DNA of 64,000 nt from Abditibacterium sp. (GTDB taxonomy: Bacteria; Armatimonadota; Abditibacteriia; Abditibacteriales; Abditibacteriaceae), in NCBI GenBank assembly GCA_030448265.1, contig JAUJNG010000010.1, forward strand, positions 120,949 through 184,948, in the 5' to 3' direction. This document shows positions 1 to 9,200 of the stretch, piece by piece. Made by a program: the position numbers and the translations under genes. Position 1 is the first letter of the stretch. Each line of letters opens with the position of its first letter. The notes below the pieces were generated by a model. That model saw only the letters and a list, made by a program, of their open reading frames with translations. It had not been told where the DNA came from and made no database searches.

Positions 1-668
1 TAACTTTCATCTAGCCAAAGTAGGTCATCTCTATGAGCGTAGTTGTATGCCACATGAACCTCCTTGCGTGTAGTGCTGAAAGACTTGTTCGCTAAATCGG
101 TGAGGCGAGAGGCGATGTTGGCTGGACGGCCAAGCCAGACTAAAGAACGATAAAATTCTGTCTCAGCGCCACGCCGTGTCTCTCCCGCTTTTGTAACCAG
201 CATCTTGCCGTAGTCGATCCCAATCCCGCACTTGAACTCGCCGGAGAAGTTCTTGTCGATGATGTATCGCGAGATCGAGTTCATCAAAATCGCGGTATTA
301 ACGGCATTGGTAAAGCAGTTCTCTTGATCGAACACGACCATCACCCGGTCGCCGATGATGTTACGCACATGGCCCCCGTAGTATTTCGCCGCCTTAATCA
401 TGCTGCGCACGAACGCCGAATAAAGACGGGCTAACGTCCAGTGCTGCCTCTCGGAACTGATAGCCGCTGAGTTGCGAATGTCCACATAGAGAACGCAACT
501 TTCGAGTCGCCTGCACTTCTTCTTGCTTTCATCGAGGTTGTCGAACGTGACGAGCGAGTCGTCAAAACGCGGAACGGTTTTTGTATCATAAACCTCGATC
601 TCAAAAGAAGAATTGAGCACGGTTTTAACTGCGTCGTTCGTCTCTTTCAAAAAATCTTCAAGTGCCAT
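1..668 (-). CDS. pycC-like: Class III nucleotide cyclase, Pycsar PycC-like (3' end outside window)
   Basis: Read on the minus strand the frame is open from an ATG at 666-668 to the window edge, so 222 residues are visible and the C-terminus is missing. It has a class III nucleotidyl-cyclase core: 'LYVDIRNS' (Asp63) and 'IIGDRVMVVF' (Asp107) provide the two metal-binding aspartates, followed by 'GIGIDYGKM' (148-156) and 'GRPANIASRLTDLANK' (180-195). The N-terminal 'KTVPRFDD' segment before the core and the spacing of these motifs are, from memory of the family, like the cytidylate/uridylate cyclases of Pycsar anti-phage systems. Those cyclases make cCMP or cUMP on infection and activate a neighbouring TM or TIR effector. 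The effector would be expected downstream, beyond base 1. No Shine-Dalgarno is obvious. An ordinary adenylate cyclase is the alternative. Confidence 0.72.
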   Translation of the reverse strand, partial: MALEDFLKETNDAVKTVLNSSFEIEVYDTKTVPRFDDSLVTFDNLDESKKKCRRLESCVLYVDIRNSAAISSERQHWTLARLYSAFVRSMIKAAKYYGGHVRNIIGDRVMVVFDQENCFTNAVNTAILMNSISRYIIDKNFSGEFKCGIGIDYGKMLVTKAGETRRGAETEFYRSLVWLGRPANIASRLTDLANKSFSTTRKEVHVAYNYAHRDDLLWLDES

Positions 669-794
669 GAGTTCTCTGTGAATGTGAGTGTCTGCTTTCC
701 AACCTCCCCTATATTTTAGGTGTTTGCAAGCATCGGTAATTTGACGATCCAGGCTAATCATTCCTCCAACTCTGAAGAGGTGCCCGCATCGCCG

Positions 795-824
795 TTGACA
801 TTCGGTTTTTGTTCGGGCTACTAT
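795..824 (+). promoter_or_regulatory. Sigma-70-type promoter for the polymerase operon
   Basis: A perfect -35 TTGACA (795-800) lies 18 bp from a -10 TACTAT (819-824). Transcription would start near 831, just before the ATG at 855. This favours 855 over an in-frame GTG at 720 as the start of the small gene, because the longer frame would contain the promoter. Confidence 0.55.
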
Positions 825-854
825 AGCCCTGCTACTTCCCACTCTTCCTCTCCC

Positions 855-1109
855 ATGCAGCAGGCCGTCAACCAACCCGTTTCGATGATTCTGGCAATCG
901 ACGCTCAGACGGGACAAGTGCGACCGGAACGGGTGAAGTGGGAAAACCGCATCTACTGCCTCACCAAATTCGGCTTCGTTCACACCGAGCGACGCGGCCT
1001 CAAGAAGTTCCACATCTTCACCTTCTCGACCACTACGCTCGACATGTGCGTGGAACTCGACGCCGACAATCTGCAATGCACCTTGCTGACAGTTGATGAC
1101 GGGATGTAA
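855..1109 (+). CDS. Small protein upstream of the Y-family polymerase, unknown function
   Basis: An 84-residue protein (MQQAVNQPVSMILAID...) ending 12 bp before the DNA polymerase gene, so the two are probably co-transcribed. I do not recognise the family. It is rich in beta-prone stretches ('FHIFTFSTTTLDMCVEL') and basic residues in the middle ('KFGFVHTERRGLKKF'). It has no signal peptide or membrane segment. The frame stays open upstream to a GTG at 720, but a good promoter lies inside that extension and neither start has a clear ribosome binding site. Its position suggests a partner or regulator of the polymerase; this is inference from context only. Confidence 0.6.
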   Translation: MQQAVNQPVSMILAIDAQTGQVRPERVKWENRIYCLTKFGFVHTERRGLKKFHIFTFSTTTLDMCVELDADNLQCTLLTVDDGM

Positions 1110-1121
1110 AGCACCCCTGCG

Positions 1122-2465
1122 ATGCACCTGCCCCTCAACACCGCTCCGTCTTGGGTCATGCACATCGATATGAACGCCTGCTTCGCGCGCGCCGAGCAGC
1201 AGGCGTGGCCGAGGCAGCGAGGCAAACCATTAGCTGTAACGCCGGTGAACGTGCCCGGTGGCGCAACTATCAGTCCTTCCTACGAACTCAAGACTTTGGG
1301 CGTGAAGACCGGCATGCGCAACCGAGATGTCAAGTTGCTGGCGCCCGACGTGATCCTCAAGGAGAGCAATCCAGCGCTCTACCGCGAAGTGCATCGGCGC
1401 TTCTGCCGCATCTTCCGCGATTATTCGCCCGATGTTGATCCCAAATCTATTGATGAAGCGGTCATCGACTTTTCCGGCACACCCGCCCTGCGCGACAAGA
1501 GCATGGAAGAGATTGGATACGAGATTAAGGAGCGCGTCAAGGTTGAAATCGGCGAGTGGATGCTGTGCAACGTTGGCATCGGGCCGAACCGCTTCTTGGC
1601 TAAAGTCGCGGCGGGACTGCACAAGCCGGATGGCCTCGACCGCATTGACCACACCAACCTGCGTGAAGCTCTCGTTGGCCTCAAGCTCATCGACTTGCCC
1701 GGCATCAACGTGCGCTACCAGGCGCGGCTCTCCTTAGCTGGCATCGCCACGCCGTTGCAGTTCTTGGAAGCGGACGCGCATTTCCTCAAAACGCACGTAT
1801 TCCAGTCGATTAACGGCCACTACTGGTATCAGCGACTGCGCGGCTATGAAGTAGATGATGCCGAACATGCACGCGGCGGCTACACCAACTCGGTGCAACT
1901 GGCCCGGCCCGAAGCGCGGCGGGAGCGGTTGCGGCGCGTTCTCTACAAACTCAGCCACAAAGCCTCGACCCGAATGCGGCGTGACGGCTACGGATGCCGC
2001 AGTATCGGCTTCGAGATGATTCTATCTGACGGCGAGAGCGTCAAACAGCACTTCACCCTGCATCAGCCGATCCTTGCTACGCGAGAAATCTTCCCTCTAC
2101 TTAAAGAGCTACTTGACCAGCGTGAACAAGAACCGGTCAGGGTTCGAACTCAGCACGGAGGGAGAGAGTTTTGGCGCTATGAGATGATGGTAACGCGGTC
2201 GGCGAGCCGCGTCGTGGTCTGGGTGGATAAGCTGGTAAAAGGCGCTGAACTGCAAGGTCAGCTACTGGATGACGAGCAAAGCCGGGCGCGTCGGCTTTCG
2301 CAGGCCGAAGACCTTATCAACTGGAAATACGGTCTTTACACCATCGGCTCGCCGCACCTACTTGGAATGAACGACATCGTGATGGATCGCATCCCGTTTG
2401 GGTCGCCGCAAGACTTGGAAGAACTTTACAGCCAAGAAACGCATCCCGTCGTTTCGCAGTGGTAA
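1122..2465 (+). CDS. Y-family (DinB/UmuC-like) translesion DNA polymerase
   Basis: A 447-residue Y-family polymerase expected to copy past DNA lesions. The palm catalytic residues are visible: 'HIDMNACFARAEQ' (Asp16) and 'SIDEAVIDF' (Asp111-Glu112), which bind the catalytic metals. 'SYELKTLGVKTGM' (53-65) matches the fingers motif of DinB proteins. A helix-hairpin-helix-like stretch ('LIDLPGINVRYQARLSLAGI') follows, then the little-finger region. It is longer than E. coli DinB, with a basic C-terminus and no obvious beta-clamp motif. The start at 1122 is 12 bp after the preceding gene; a later ATG at 1158, right before the first Asp motif, would be too close to it. Y-family polymerases are common cargo on mobile elements, and the replication-type gene just downstream fits that setting. 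Confidence 0.88.
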   Translation: MHLPLNTAPSWVMHIDMNACFARAEQQAWPRQRGKPLAVTPVNVPGGATISPSYELKTLGVKTGMRNRDVKLLAPDVILKESNPALYREVHRRFCRIFRDYSPDVDPKSIDEAVIDFSGTPALRDKSMEEIGYEIKERVKVEIGEWMLCNVGIGPNRFLAKVAAGLHKPDGLDRIDHTNLREALVGLKLIDLPGINVRYQARLSLAGIATPLQFLEADAHFLKTHVFQSINGHYWYQRLRGYEVDDAEHARGGYTNSVQLARPEARRERLRRVLYKLSHKASTRMRRDGYGCRSIGFEMILSDGESVKQHFTLHQPILATREIFPLLKELLDQREQEPVRVRTQHGGREFWRYEMMVTRSASRVVVWVDKLVKGAELQGQLLDDEQSRARRLSQAEDLINWKYGLYTIGSPHLLGMNDIVMDRIPFGSPQDLEELYSQETHPVVSQW

Positions 2466-2547
2466 CACGGACCAAGGTGATGCATGGTGTGTTGCGCGCA
2501 CGCCCCCGTATCGGACACTTTGTCGCCTGCGGCTTTAGGATAAATAT

Positions 2548-2614
2548 GCCCGCTGACCCAAGGAGCACTCGTCCAACCGAGTTATTTGATAGAGGGGTTA
2601 GCGGGCTTTTCTTT
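2548..2614 (+). terminator. Terminator-like hairpin after the polymerase gene
   Basis: GCCCGCTGACCC (2548-2559) pairs with GGGTTAGCGGGC (2595-2606) with one G-U pair. The loop is 35 nt and a T-rich TTTTCTTT tail follows. The position fits termination of the polymerase transcript. The long loop is unusual for a simple terminator, so a structured small RNA is possible. Confidence 0.5.
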
Positions 2615-2634
2615 CCATACCCAAGCCACACGCT

Positions 2635-3666
2635 ATGCCGTCGCACGAATCGCAAGCTGTCACGTCTCCCGCCCAGCTATCGCCGCACACAAACACTCCT
2701 CAGACGCAGGAACTCATACAGTCATCCTACACCCCAATTCCTAACGTGCTGCTTGATGAGGTCATGCCCACGTTGTCAGGTAGCGAGTGGCAATTGCTCT
2801 GCGTGATCCTCCGCCAAACACAGGGCTGGCATGACCCAGTCACGGGGCGGCGCAAAACGAGTGACTGGCTCTCCCATAAACAACTCAAAGCGCGCACAGG
2901 TCGCGGTTCCGATGCCATCTGCCACGCCATCGAAAGCCTGGTTCGCAAGGGCCATATCAAGGTGAAAGACGAGAAAGGCACACTTCTATCTACTGCCCAC
3001 GAAAGACGACGCAGCGGCAGCCGTCTTTTTTATGGGCTGGGTCTGGCGTTGCTCTCCCATTTCGAGCCGCCAGCTTCTTTTGCCTCAACTCCCGTTCGGG
3101 AAAGCCGAATCGGAAAAGCCGAAACAACAAAAGAAACCCCAACAAAAATACCTGGGAAAGCATTCGGGAAACCCCAAACCTCTTTTGTTTCTCACTCATC
3201 AAACGTCCCGCCTTTTAAAACCATAAAAAGTGAAGGATGCGGGTGTCTTTCTCGTTCACAAGCCAATCCGCAAATTACTGCACCCGCGACTCACGACAGG
3301 GTGCCGCCTTGCAAATATTCCAGAGAAGTGAGCCATATCGTCGCGGCCTACAAAGACCTGACACAAAATCAGCAGGCTCTAAACGCCAGCTTCAGCACCT
3401 CGCTCAGCCAGGAATATGTCGAGCGTCTCGAAAAAGCTTTATCGCGTTATGGGGAAGAGCAACTTTTAACGTTGCTGAAGGCGTTCTTCCAAAGCGATTT
3501 CAGCTTGATGAAGCGCAACTCTTCCTTAGCCTCCTTTGTTGATTCGGTTCACATCCTCGCGGCCCGACGTCCTCAGAATCAGTTTGAAAAGTCACAGGCG
3601 CGTCCAGCCTTTGGGCGAGCCAACGTGCCCAAACGCAGGCCGCGCCGGATTTTTGGACCACCCTGA
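2635..3666 (+). CDS. Winged-helix replication-initiator-like protein
   Basis: A 343-residue protein. Residues 35-110 ('TPIPNVLLDEVMPTLSGSEW', then 'LLCVILRQTQGW') match the N-terminal winged helix of phage replication protein O-type and plasmid replication proteins. 'TSDWLSHKQLKARTGRGSDA' and 'IESLVRKGHI' form the HTH and wing. The middle (about 150-230) is a low-complexity Thr/Pro/Ser/Lys linker. The C-terminal 100 residues are helical ('LSQEYVERLEKALSRYGEEQ') and end in a very basic tail. It probably binds DNA and may start replication or control an integrated element. A second winged-helix protein of similar character is encoded at 37308-38279, at the other end of the accessory region. Confidence 0.6.
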   Translation: MPSHESQAVTSPAQLSPHTNTPQTQELIQSSYTPIPNVLLDEVMPTLSGSEWQLLCVILRQTQGWHDPVTGRRKTSDWLSHKQLKARTGRGSDAICHAIESLVRKGHIKVKDEKGTLLSTAHERRRSGSRLFYGLGLALLSHFEPPASFASTPVRESRIGKAETTKETPTKIPGKAFGKPQTSFVSHSSNVPPFKTIKSEGCGCLSRSQANPQITAPATHDRVPPCKYSREVSHIVAAYKDLTQNQQALNASFSTSLSQEYVERLEKALSRYGEEQLLTLLKAFFQSDFSLMKRNSSLASFVDSVHILAARRPQNQFEKSQARPAFGRANVPKRRPRRIFGPP

Positions 3667-3822
3667 GTGTTCCGATTGCTTCTTCAAGGTTTGGTAAGTG
3701 CTGCATAATCATCCCCCAACAGATCGTGGGCGATTTAATCTTGTGCGTTGAGTCGCATCACATAATATATAATTGTAGGAACCCATTTTTGAGATCCAGT
3801 TTTCAGTAGCGAAGGATTTACC

Positions 3823-6162
3823 ATGTCTGATGTGTCGCCAGGAGTTTATTTTGCGTGGGATATTGCCGCGTGGGAAGCGTTGGACGCGCGGCATGAGTTC
3901 ATCGCGCCGGTTCATCTGTTCATGGGAATTTGCAGCCCCGACAAGGCTCAAGGCTGGGCGCAGGAGCGGCAGTCCAGTCTCTCCGACCAGGAAATTTCCA
4001 CATTGCGCGCGGAAGTCGAAGTGTTGGCCTCGCTGTTCGGTGCTTTCGGCGTCGATCCGGTTTTCTTGCGCCGCGAGTTGCGCCGGCGCGTCGGGCAGGG
4101 CAGCTATGCCGGTGCCGCTCGGAGCCAGATCAGCCGTTCGCCGACCAGCAAGGCGGCTTTTGCGCGAGCGGATGAACTCGCGCAAAAATTCTCGTTCGTC
4201 TGGGTTGTGCATCTCCTCGCCGCGCTGCTCGAACCCGAAAGCGGGCCGGCCATTACCCTTTTGAAAGAGTGCGGCGTGAATGTTTCCGACTTACGCTCCG
4301 CCGCTCTGGAGGCGGTTGCCGCCGCTCTGGAGGCGGTTGCCGCGCCGCCGTCCGTGTTGGAACGTTTCGGCACAGACCTCACTCGTCTCGCTCGCAGTGG
4401 GAAAATTAGAGAATGCATCGGGCGCCGCGCTGAGATGTTGAGCATGGCGCGCACGCTGGCGCGCGACACCAAAAACAACCCTTTGCTCATTGGCGATGCC
4501 GGTGTCGGCAAGACGGCCATCGTTCACGGTTTGGCGTGGCGCATCACGCAGGACAAAAACCTGCATGGCAAGCGCATCATCGAGATCCGCGCCGGTGATC
4601 TGGTCGCCGGCACCCGCTATCGCGGCGACTTCGAGGATCGCGTGCTGGCGATAGTGGATGAAGCCGCCGCCGATCCCAACGTCATTCTGTTCATTGACGA
4701 AATCCACACCCTGCTGGGCGCGGGAGCCGCAGGCGGCGCTCTGGATGCCGCCAATATGCTCAAGCCCGCGCTCGCTCGCGGCGAACTGCGCTGCATCGGC
4801 GCCACGACAGCGCAGGAATATCGCAAATACATCGAGAAAGACGCCGCGCTGGAGCGCCGCTTCGATCCGCTTTGGGTGGAGGAGCCGCCGCAGCACGAAG
4901 TTCTGCTCATGCTGGAGGAAGCCTACCGCTCGCGTTTTGAGCGAAGGCATAGAGTCAGCATCGGACACGGCGCATTGCAAGCCGCCGTCACGCTGTCGGC
5001 GCGCCATCTGCCTGACCGCCGCCTGCCCGACAAAGCCATTGACGTGCTGGAACAAGCGTGCGTGCTCGCCGCTCTGCCGGTTATCACCGAAATTCCTGGC
5101 CAGCCTCTCGCCCCAGTGACTTATGAAACCGTTGCGAAGGTCGTGGCAGAGCGGGCGGGCATCCCCATGCCCCCCATGCCAGGAATCTCACAAAGCGACG
5201 AGTGGAGCGAAAGTTTGAGAGCCATGCCGGAGAATCTCAAGGCTCGCGTGATCGGTCAGGACGAAGCCTGCGATGCCGTAGCGAGCGTGGTGCAACGGAG
5301 AATCATCATGAAGCGGGCGGGACGGCCCGTGGGCGCGCTGTTGTTCCTGGGGCCGACGGGCGTGGGCAAAACCGAGCTGGCCAAAGCGACGGCGGCGGCC
5401 TTAGCGCCCCTGTTCGGCAGTGAGAAACTTGTGCGCCTCGACATGAGCGAGTTCATGGAAAAGCACAACGTGGCGCGGCTCATCGGCTCGCCGCCTGGAT
5501 ACATCGGCTCCGACGAAGAAGGCCAGCTCACCGGCGCTTTACGCCGCACGCCGTCCTGCGTGGTGTTGCTGGATGAAATCGAAAAGGCGCATCCGGACGT
5601 GTTCAACCTGTTTTTGCAGGTTTTCGACGACGGGCGCTTGACCGATGCCCAGGGGCGCACGGTGAGCGCGGAAAATGCTTTGTTCATTTGCACTTCCAAC
5701 GCGGTTCGCACCGCTCAGCCGGAGCGAAAAATAGGCTTGCCTCGCCCAGAAAGCAGGTTGGAACAAGATAAAGCGCGGCAAGAGTGGTTGTTCGCCCAAC
5801 TCTGCCAGACGTTCCGTCCCGAATTCATCAATCGCTTCGATGAGATAGTGGTTTTCAAGGCGCTTGGCCCGCCGGAGATGCAGAAAATCGCGCGGCTCCG
5901 GCTGGACGATGTGGCGCGGCGTCTGCGCCAAAATCACAACATGGCCCTGCGCGTCAGCGATGCGGCCCTGACGGTGATCGGTGAAGCCGGCTATAACAGG
6001 AACTTCGGTGCGCGCGAGATGGGGCGCACCGTCGAGAGGCTGGTGGAAGACCCCATCGCGGGCAAGGTGCTGCGTGGCGAAGTGAGAAACGGGAATACTG
6101 TCACTCTGGATGCGGCGCAGGGGCAGTTGCAGTGGGAAGTTGACGAGGGCGATACGGTTTAG
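3823..6162 (+). CDS. ClpA/ClpC-type two-domain AAA+ unfoldase
   Basis: A 779-residue HSP100 ATPase. An N-terminal Clp-N-like domain (1-170) leads into AAA1, with Walker A 'GDAGVGKT' (about 224-231), Walker B '[12 protein letters not shown]' (about 287) and 'ALERRF' arginine finger. AAA2 has Walker A '[12 protein letters not shown]' (about 510) and '[20 protein letters not shown]'. No long coiled-coil M-domain of the ClpB kind separates the modules. '[11 protein letters not shown]' (about 631) sits where ClpA carries its ClpP-docking IGL loop, so it may feed a ClpP peptidase (inference). A 21-bp tandem duplication at about 4300-4342 gives '[15 protein letters not shown]'. The start has an upstream AAGGA. 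It is the first gene of the kinase/FHA cluster and may remodel or degrade cluster proteins. A TATAAT lies at 3768-3773, but no convincing -35 was found. Confidence 0.85.
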   Translation: MSDVSPGVYFAWDIAAWEALDARHEFIAPVHLFMGICSPDKAQGWAQERQSSLSDQEISTLRAEVEVLASLFGAFGVDPVFLRRELRRRVGQGSYAGAARSQISRSPTSKAAFARADELAQKFSFVWVVHLLAALLEPESGPAITLLKECGVNVSDLRSAALEAVAAALEAVAAPPSVLERFGTDLTRLARSGKIRECIGRRAEMLSMARTLARDTKNNPLLIGDAGVGKTAIVHGLAWRITQDKNLHGKRIIEIRAGDLVAGTRYRGDFEDRVLAIVDEAAADPNVILFIDEIHTLLGAGAAGGALDAANMLKPALARGELRCIGATTAQEYRKYIEKDAALERRFDPLWVEEPPQHEVLLMLEEAYRSRFERRHRVSIGHGALQAAVTLSARHLPDRRLPDKAIDVLEQACVLAALPVITEIPGQPLAPVTYETVAKVVAERAGIPMPPMPGISQSDEWSESLRAMPENLKARVIGQDEACDAVASVVQRRIIMKRAGRPVGALLFLGPTGVGKTELAKATAAALAPLFGSEKLVRLDMSEFMEKHNVARLIGSPPGYIGSDEEGQLTGALRRTPSCVVLLDEIEKAHPDVFNLFLQVFDDGRLTDAQGRTVSAENALFICTSNAVRTAQPERKIGLPRPESRLEQDKARQEWLFAQLCQTFRPEFINRFDEIVVFKALGPPEMQKIARLRLDDVARRLRQNHNMALRVSDAALTVIGEAGYNRNFGAREMGRTVERLVEDPIAGKVLRGEVRNGNTVTLDAAQGQLQWEVDEGDTV

Positions 6163-6229
6163 CCCTCGGCAGATTGCGCGGATGGCATCTGGAGATCGCC
6201 TCGGCGTGGAGTTGGTGAAGTGGGTCGTT

Positions 6230-9200
6230 ATGCAAATCTGTCCCCATCTCAAGTGCAAAGCGGATAACCAGGACAACGCCACATATTGCGTTCGTTGCGG
6301 CAAAAAACTGCCTGAGCCGCACTTGCGCTTGCTGGGGCGCGGCCAGGAACTGCGCCACTTTCGCATTGTTGACTTGCTGGGCAAAGGCGGCTTTGGCGTG
6401 GTCTATCATGCCACTCACAAAGACTTAAACAAGAGCGTCGCTATCAAGGAGAACATAAGGCCCGACGAGGCCGGCGCCGGCACGCCGGCGGCCTCCAGCG
6501 AAGGGTTTCGCACGGCGGCATCCAATGAGCAGTTCCTTGAAGAAGCGAGGATTCTCGCCAGCCTGGATCACCCCAACCTGCCGGAAGTCAGCCATTATTT
6601 CATCGAAAACTACCACGCACAGGGCAGGAAGTATCCACGCCAGTATCTGGTGATGAAGTTCATTAGCGGGCGGAATCTGCTGGAAGAGATGGAGTGCAAA
6701 GGCCTGGCGAGGCTGGAAGAATCGGCCGCACTAGAGTTCATGGGGGACATTCTCGATGCTGTGATTTACCTTCACTCGCCCCAGCTCAACCGCCCCGAAC
6801 CCATCATTCATCGCGACATCAAGCCGGAAAACATCATGATTACTCCGGAGGGCAAAGCGGTTTTGCTGGATTTGGGCATCGCCAAAGTAGGGGGCGAAGA
6901 CGCCGCGACCAGAATGGGAGCGAAAGGTGCCGGAACTCCTGGTTATGCGCCTCCTGAACAGCGCATTGCAGACAGCACCAGCCAAAGCAGCGATATTTAC
7001 GCTCTGGGTGCGACCTTTTATCACATTCTCACGGGACAGATTCCGCCCGACTCGTATGAACTGGAGTATGGCCAGGCGACGTTGACGCCACTACGCCAAC
7101 TCAATCCTGACGTTTCGGCTCCCGTTGCCGCCGCCATCGAGAAAGCGATGCAGTTGCGGCGGGAAAACCGCTTTGCCAGTGTGAACGAGTTCAAGGAAGC
7201 ACTCCAGGCGAAACCGGCACCGGCGCCCTCTTCACACCAACAAATCTGTCCCAACTTTGAATGCAGGGCGGATAATCGTGGCACGGCGAAACATTGTGGG
7301 CGCTGCGGCACGGCTTTACTCGATCTGCTGGGGCGCGAAGCGATGTTGCGCAACCGCTACCGCATTGATGATCTGCTCGGTAGGGGCGGTCATGCGGCCG
7401 TCTATCGCGCCACCGATTTATTGAAGAATAGAATTGTTGCTCTCAAGGAAAACAAACGCAGTAAGGATTCGCCCTCCGATGAGCAGTTCTACGAGGAAGC
7501 CAGAATGCTGGCCCAGCTGGAGCATCCGAATCTGCCCGATGTCATTGACCAGTTCATCGAGCCGAACGGCAAACAGTGTCTGGTGATGGAGTTCGTGCCA
7601 GGGAAGAATCTGGAAGAAGTGGTCAAAGCCAGCAGCAGCGGGTTGAGCGAGCCGCACGCGTTAGGCTTGATGCAGGGCGTTTTTGACGCCGTGTCTTACC
7701 TGCATTCGCAAAAGCCACCAATTATCCACCGCGACATCAAGCCGTCGAACATTATTGTCACGCCCGAAAACCAGGCTGTTCTGGTCGATTTCGGCATCGC
7801 CAAAGTCGGCGGGAAGGACGTGAAGACCAGAAGCGGAGCGGGAGGCTGGACTGTTTACTATGCGCCGCTTGAACAGCTCAGTGGCGAGCGAACCAGCGAA
7901 AAAAGCGATGTTTATTCCCTGGGCGCGACTCTCTACTCTGTTTTGATGGGAGAACATCCTCCCAGCGCGCTGGCGTTGACACCAAAAGAAGAAAGAGCGA
8001 AATGGCGGCACGAGTTGAACCGCAGAGTGTCGCCTGCCCTTGCCGCTGCCATTGATAAGGCGCTGTCCACGCGCTTGGAGGACCGTTTCGCCAACGTGGA
8101 GCAGTTTAGAGAAGCCTTGCAGGTGAAAGCAGCGCCACCACCGCCGCCCCTACCTCCACAAATCTTTCCTGACCTTGAGTGCCCGGCGTGCAGGGCAAAT
8201 AATCCTGACACCGCTGAATATTGTGAAGTTTGCGGCGGGCCGTTGGGCGTGGAGCCATCAAGCGCCGATTACTGGAATGAATTGGGAACTGCGCACTTCA
8301 ATCAAGGCAAGTATGCCGAGGCGGAGGCTGCGTATCAAAAAGCAACACAGTTAGAGCCGTCAAACGCCAATTATTGGAACAACTTGGGCTTAGCGTGCGG
8401 AGAAAACGCACGTTATTTGGACAACTTGAACTTGGGCATGATGCACCCAGTGCAGGACAAGTATGCTGAAGCGGAGGCTGCACTTCTAAAGGCGACGCAG
8501 TTAGAACCATCGAGCGCCGATTGTTGGAACGGCTTGGGAAGTTCCCTCTTCCGACAGGACAAGTATGCCGAAGCCGAGACTGCATTCCAGAAGGTGGCGC
8601 AGTTAGAGCCATCAAACGCTGATTACTGGAATAACTTGGGCTTGGCGCACCATAGCCAGCAGAAGTTCGACGAAGCCGAGGCTGCGTATCTAAAGGCGAC
8701 CCAGTTAGAGCCATCAAACGCCGATTACTGGAGCAACTTAGGCTTAGCGCGTGGGATGCAGCAGAAGCATGGCGAAGCCGAGACTGCATTCCGAAAGGCA
8801 ACACAGATAAAGCCATCAGACGCCGAGTTCTGCTACAACTTGGGATCTGCCCTCTTCTGCCAGGACAAGTATGCCGAGGCGGAGACTGCGTATCAAAAGG
8901 CGACGCAGTTAGAACCATCGAACGCCGATTACCAGAACAAATTGGGAAATGCCCTCTTCTGCCAGGAAAAGTTTGGCGAAGCCAGGATCGCATTTTATAA
9001 GGCGACGCAGTTGGAGCCGTCAAACGCACTTTACTGGAACAACTTGGGATTGGCGCGTGAGCGGCAGGAAAAGTATGTCGAAGCCGAAACCGCATTTCAA
9101 AAAGCAACGCAGTTAGATCCATCGAACGCAGATTACTGGAACAACTTGGGACGTTCCCTCTTCGAGCAAGACAGATATGCCGAAGCCGAAACCGCATTTC

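Noticed and set aside
2548..2614. Hairpin as an integron attC site
   Set aside because: No RYYYAAC/GTTRRRY core pair; a T-rich tail and position fit a terminator better.
3748..3773. TTGAGT with TATAAT upstream of the Clp gene as a promoter
   Set aside because: The spacer is only 14 bp, too short for a sigma-70 promoter; only the -10 is kept as a note.
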